Shown piece by piece: positions 61,567 through 64,000 of a stretch of 64,000 nucleotides of DNA. The stretch covers positions 1 to 64,000 of the forward strand of contig JAFVGH010000082.1 in the NCBI GenBank assembly GCA_017475045.1, given 5' to 3'. Source of the DNA: Fibrobacter sp. (GTDB lineage Bacteria > Fibrobacterota > Fibrobacteria > Fibrobacterales > Fibrobacteraceae). The notes beneath the pieces were generated by a model, which saw only the letters and a program-made list of their open reading frames with translations, was not told the origin of the DNA and searched no databases. Each line of letters opens with the position of its first letter. Position 1 is the first letter of the stretch. The position numbers and the translations under genes were made by a program.

Positions 61567-63960
61567 ATGCATTTTTTGCGCATTCTGCCTATCCTGGTTT
61601 TATTGCCGGTATTGGCCCTTGCCGATAGCGACAAAATGTTTAGGGTGTCCATGGAACAGTATAAGGTCGGTGATCTTTTTGAACCGTTCCCCGAAATGGC
61701 CATCAAGGTTCCCAATTCCGCAGCGACGATTGCTCCGGTTTTGCCCTTAAAAGAGAATATGCTCTTTTTACGCCATAAGAAGACTCCTAAGGAATATCAC
61801 TGGGTTCAGGGCAAGGTTAATCCTGCGGCTTTTAGCAAGCTTCATGCCTTTAGCTTAGAAAAGAACCAGCTTACCGTTTTTGATGTGATCCGGATGCGTT
61901 TGTACCCCACCAAGAATTCCAAGGCTTTCCAGGACGAAACGGATATCTATTTTGATAGGGAGTACATCTATTCTCCTAGAGTGCCCAAACTCTTCTTTAT
62001 GAAAAACGGGCGCTGGCAGTTGCTTAAGGAAGATCCTCTTCCGGGCATTGTCAAGGTGGAAAGTTCTATCAAGGATTTGAAGATTTCTTCTCTTGATACA
62101 AGGCTCCGTAATGCATCCAAGACGATTTCTCCTGTGGCACCCGGACCTTATTCCTTTGTTTTTTCTGCTGATGGCTATATGCCCTTTGCCGATATCGGTG
62201 TTGTACAAAGTGGCAAAACTCTGTTGTTTAAGCCCAATCTTGTTCTGCTTCAGCCTACGTCTCTTGCCCAGAGTCCGCTTTCTGTAACTGTTGAACAGGT
62301 GGTCGCGACCCCGAATCTTGAATATACGGAAGTTCTTTACGACAAGTATGTAGGGGAATTGATTAGTGCACTGAGTGCTGTGGATACCAATGATTTTGCT
62401 CGGGTGTATCCTGCCAAAAAGCAGGCCGTCTCTGTTGGTCTGGAGATGAGTGATCCGACATACCAGGCATACTCGACGCGGTACGATGTGGTTCATACCG
62501 AGGCTCTGGATTTGTGGCGTAAGTCGAAAATGCCGGGCGTTTCTGTTCTGGATCAGGCCTTTAAGCAGAAGTTCGACAGCCTGCACGCTCTTCCGGCCAG
62601 GTTCTATCTCGTTCCCGATTCCATCTTCTATGATACGGTTCCCGATTCGGCGGGGACCTCAGAAATGATTCTTGTTGCTCCTGTCCCGGCTCCTTCGCCG
62701 GCGCCTGTGGATTCGGCTGCTCCTGTTGACTCTACCGCTCCTGCGGATTCCTCTGCCCCTGTGGATTCTGTCGCAGGTGTAGTTGCCCAGAATTCTTCGA
62801 GCTTGTCTGTTGCCGCACCGGTTGCGACAGTTCAACAGAAGCCCAATGCGAATTTCTTGATTCTCAAGTTTAGCCAGCCCGTCAATCGCTACGATGTGAC
62901 CTGGAAGGGCCAGGTTCCTGGCTATGCCTCGGATTCTTTGGCTGCCATGCTTGCGTCTCCGGATGGCAGTGCCCGAATCATCGTCTCCTTGCAGAACAAC
63001 AAGCCTGTGTGGATCTACGGAATGGAAGGCGGTGTTACGAGGCATCACTACCGCTATGTCAAGCTTGAGGTGCAGGTTGCCGATCAGATAATCGAAGCTC
63101 AGGGTAGCTTTATCCTGCCTCAATATATTTTTGAACAACAAGAAGTCCAGGATTGGTTGAATCCGCCTCCTCCGGCACCTGTGGAAAGCTCGTCTTCGTT
63201 TGTGCCAGAACAGGTTTCGTCTTCTTCTGTAGAGTCTTCGTCTAGTCAGGTTGAACCCAGGAAGAACATCGTGAATGATCCTCTTCGTGGACAGTTGGCG
63301 ATTGTTGATTCTGGATCGTTCCGCTATTATGGAAACGTGGTGGAAATGTCTCCCTTTGCCATCATGACCACGGAAATGACGCAGGAACTTATGGAAAAGG
63401 CCATGCTCCGCATAGATTCCGCGGCGCGGATCAAGGACAAGTCTACGTTCTTCCATCCGCAGAAACCGGTCCACAACATCAACTGGGATGATGCTCGGAA
63501 GGTCTGCCAGGTGAATGGGGGAGACCTGCCTACGGAAGCCCAGTGGGAGTTTGCCGGCCGTGCAGGTGGCATTGAAGGTGCCCCTTGGGTTTTGGACAGC
63601 ATTCCAGATCCATCCGTTTATGCGGTCTACATAGAGAACTCTTACAAGATGCGCAAGGAAGATGAAGCCTATGGCCCTCAGCAGGTAGCCACCAAGAAGC
63701 CTAACGCTTGGGGAATCTACGACATGTCCGGTAATGTGGCTGAATGGACTCGTGATAAGTACTTCATGCTTTCGTTCTATGTGGAATCCTCGAACCCTAC
63801 AGGGGCACTGTTTGGTTCTTCGAGAGTCTATAAGGGCGGTTCTTGGAAAGACAAGGAAAAGATGCTCAATATGTCTGTTAGGGACGATGAAGACCCTAGG
63901 TATTGGTCCGAGACGTTGGGCTTCCGTTGTGTGTATCCCCTGGATGTGATAGGTAAGTAA
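61567..63960 (+). CDS. Secreted protein with C-terminal FGE/sulfatase-modifying-like domain
   Basis: 797 residues from ATG 61567, which has AGGAG upstream; an ATG at 61516 is possible but less well placed. Signal peptide ends ALA. The middle contains a repeated SAAPVDSTAPADSSAPVD-type linker (about 385-415), and a second Ser-rich linker (ESSSSFV...SSSSVESSSS) sits near 555-575. The last about 220 residues are an FGE/SUMF1 fold: DLPTEAQWEFAGRAGG, WGIYDMSGNVAEWTRD, RVYKGGSWKD and TLGFRCVYP. The Cys pair needed for formylglycine generation is not seen, so a binding or structural role is more likely. Design typical of Fibrobacter paralogous exported proteins. Confidence 0.82.
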   Translation: MHFLRILPILVLLPVLALADSDKMFRVSMEQYKVGDLFEPFPEMAIKVPNSAATIAPVLPLKENMLFLRHKKTPKEYHWVQGKVNPAAFSKLHAFSLEKNQLTVFDVIRMRLYPTKNSKAFQDETDIYFDREYIYSPRVPKLFFMKNGRWQLLKEDPLPGIVKVESSIKDLKISSLDTRLRNASKTISPVAPGPYSFVFSADGYMPFADIGVVQSGKTLLFKPNLVLLQPTSLAQSPLSVTVEQVVATPNLEYTEVLYDKYVGELISALSAVDTNDFARVYPAKKQAVSVGLEMSDPTYQAYSTRYDVVHTEALDLWRKSKMPGVSVLDQAFKQKFDSLHALPARFYLVPDSIFYDTVPDSAGTSEMILVAPVPAPSPAPVDSAAPVDSTAPADSSAPVDSVAGVVAQNSSSLSVAAPVATVQQKPNANFLILKFSQPVNRYDVTWKGQVPGYASDSLAAMLASPDGSARIIVSLQNNKPVWIYGMEGGVTRHHYRYVKLEVQVADQIIEAQGSFILPQYIFEQQEVQDWLNPPPPAPVESSSSFVPEQVSSSSVESSSSQVEPRKNIVNDPLRGQLAIVDSGSFRYYGNVVEMSPFAIMTTEMTQELMEKAMLRIDSAARIKDKSTFFHPQKPVHNINWDDARKVCQVNGGDLPTEAQWEFAGRAGGIEGAPWVLDSIPDPSVYAVYIENSYKMRKEDEAYGPQQVATKKPNAWGIYDMSGNVAEWTRDKYFMLSFYVESSNPTGALFGSSRVYKGGSWKDKEKMLNMSVRDDEDPRYWSETLGFRCVYPLDVIGK

Positions 63961-64000
63961 TGCCCGATAAACGATTCCGGTTTTTTCAGAAACTGGTGGG
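63960..64000 (+). CDS. Start of a further gene, cut by the window edge
   Basis: The ATG at 63960 overlaps the preceding TAA by one base, and an open frame (MPDKRFRFFQKLVG) continues to the edge. One-base stop/start overlaps are common here, so translational coupling to the FGE-like gene is likely. Too short to identify. Confidence 0.45.
   Translation, partial: MPDKRFRFFQKLV

Overview
The window looks like a chromosomal segment of a Fibrobacter-type bacterium (Fibrobacterota). The basis is indirect: diderm machinery (LptD, KdsB, a PilQ secretin), Asp/Ser-rich lipoproteins with poly-Ser linkers, a Fibrobacter-style secreted protein with a Ser/Pro linker and a C-terminal FGE/sulfatase-modifying fold, four-module UvrA, and recurring TATATTT promoter-like boxes just upstream of start codons. 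No rRNA, CRISPR array, integrase or transposase was seen.

Layout. 0-8 kb: start of a ParE/GyrB-like gene, a lipoprotein, a HAD phosphatase, two secreted proteins (one PDZ), a UreE-like N-domain protein, lptD, tRNA-Ala(GGC) and a cyclophilin. 8.3-12.1 kb: pyrR, pyrB, a dihydroorotase homologue that has lost its metal ligands, and a PilZ protein. 12.1-18.1 kb: a pilM-N-O-P-Q operon behind a TTGACA-N17-TAGAAT promoter. Here pilN is frameshifted, and the pilP gene is a large AMIN/coiled-coil/SH3/PilP fusion. 18-28.8 kb: pcrA, gatC, kdsB, a ComEA-like gene, a second PilM/PilN-like pair, rsmD, coaD, a rhomboid protease, a PfkB kinase, a thioredoxin-reductase-like flavoprotein and a radical SAM protein. 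28.8-32.8 kb: MoxR ATPase, DUF58 protein and membrane transglutaminase. 32.9-41 kb: lipoproteins, acyl-CoA synthetase, a degenerate-GGDEF/EAL protein, and two fusion genes (CobA-HemD, CbiX-SirC) that together cover uroporphyrinogen III synthesis to siroheme. 41.3-46.9 kb: pth, a DUF4416 gene, asparaginase, guaB, a sugar-phosphate nucleotidyltransferase and a fused AhbA/AhbB-like siroheme decarboxylase, then tRNA-Ala(CGC).

47.1-56.0 kb is the accessory part. It holds two overlapping orphan genes behind a strongly structured leader, a duplicated 44-bp element, a three-gene restriction-modification-like locus and a Fic protein. In the R-M-like locus the methyltransferase motifs are spread over separate polypeptides, and one of these is a GIY-YIG/SF2 helicase fusion. 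56.2-61.5 kb is the double-length uvrA, followed by a secreted FGE-like protein and the first codons of another gene.

Functionally, the cobA-hemD, cbiX-sirC and ahbAB-like genes suggest siroheme-dependent haem synthesis. The pil operon with PilZ and EAL proteins suggests c-di-GMP-linked type IV pili. Palindromic dispersed repeats occur between genes and also inside the reading frames of the two siroheme genes. All assignments come from reading motifs by eye; no database search was possible.
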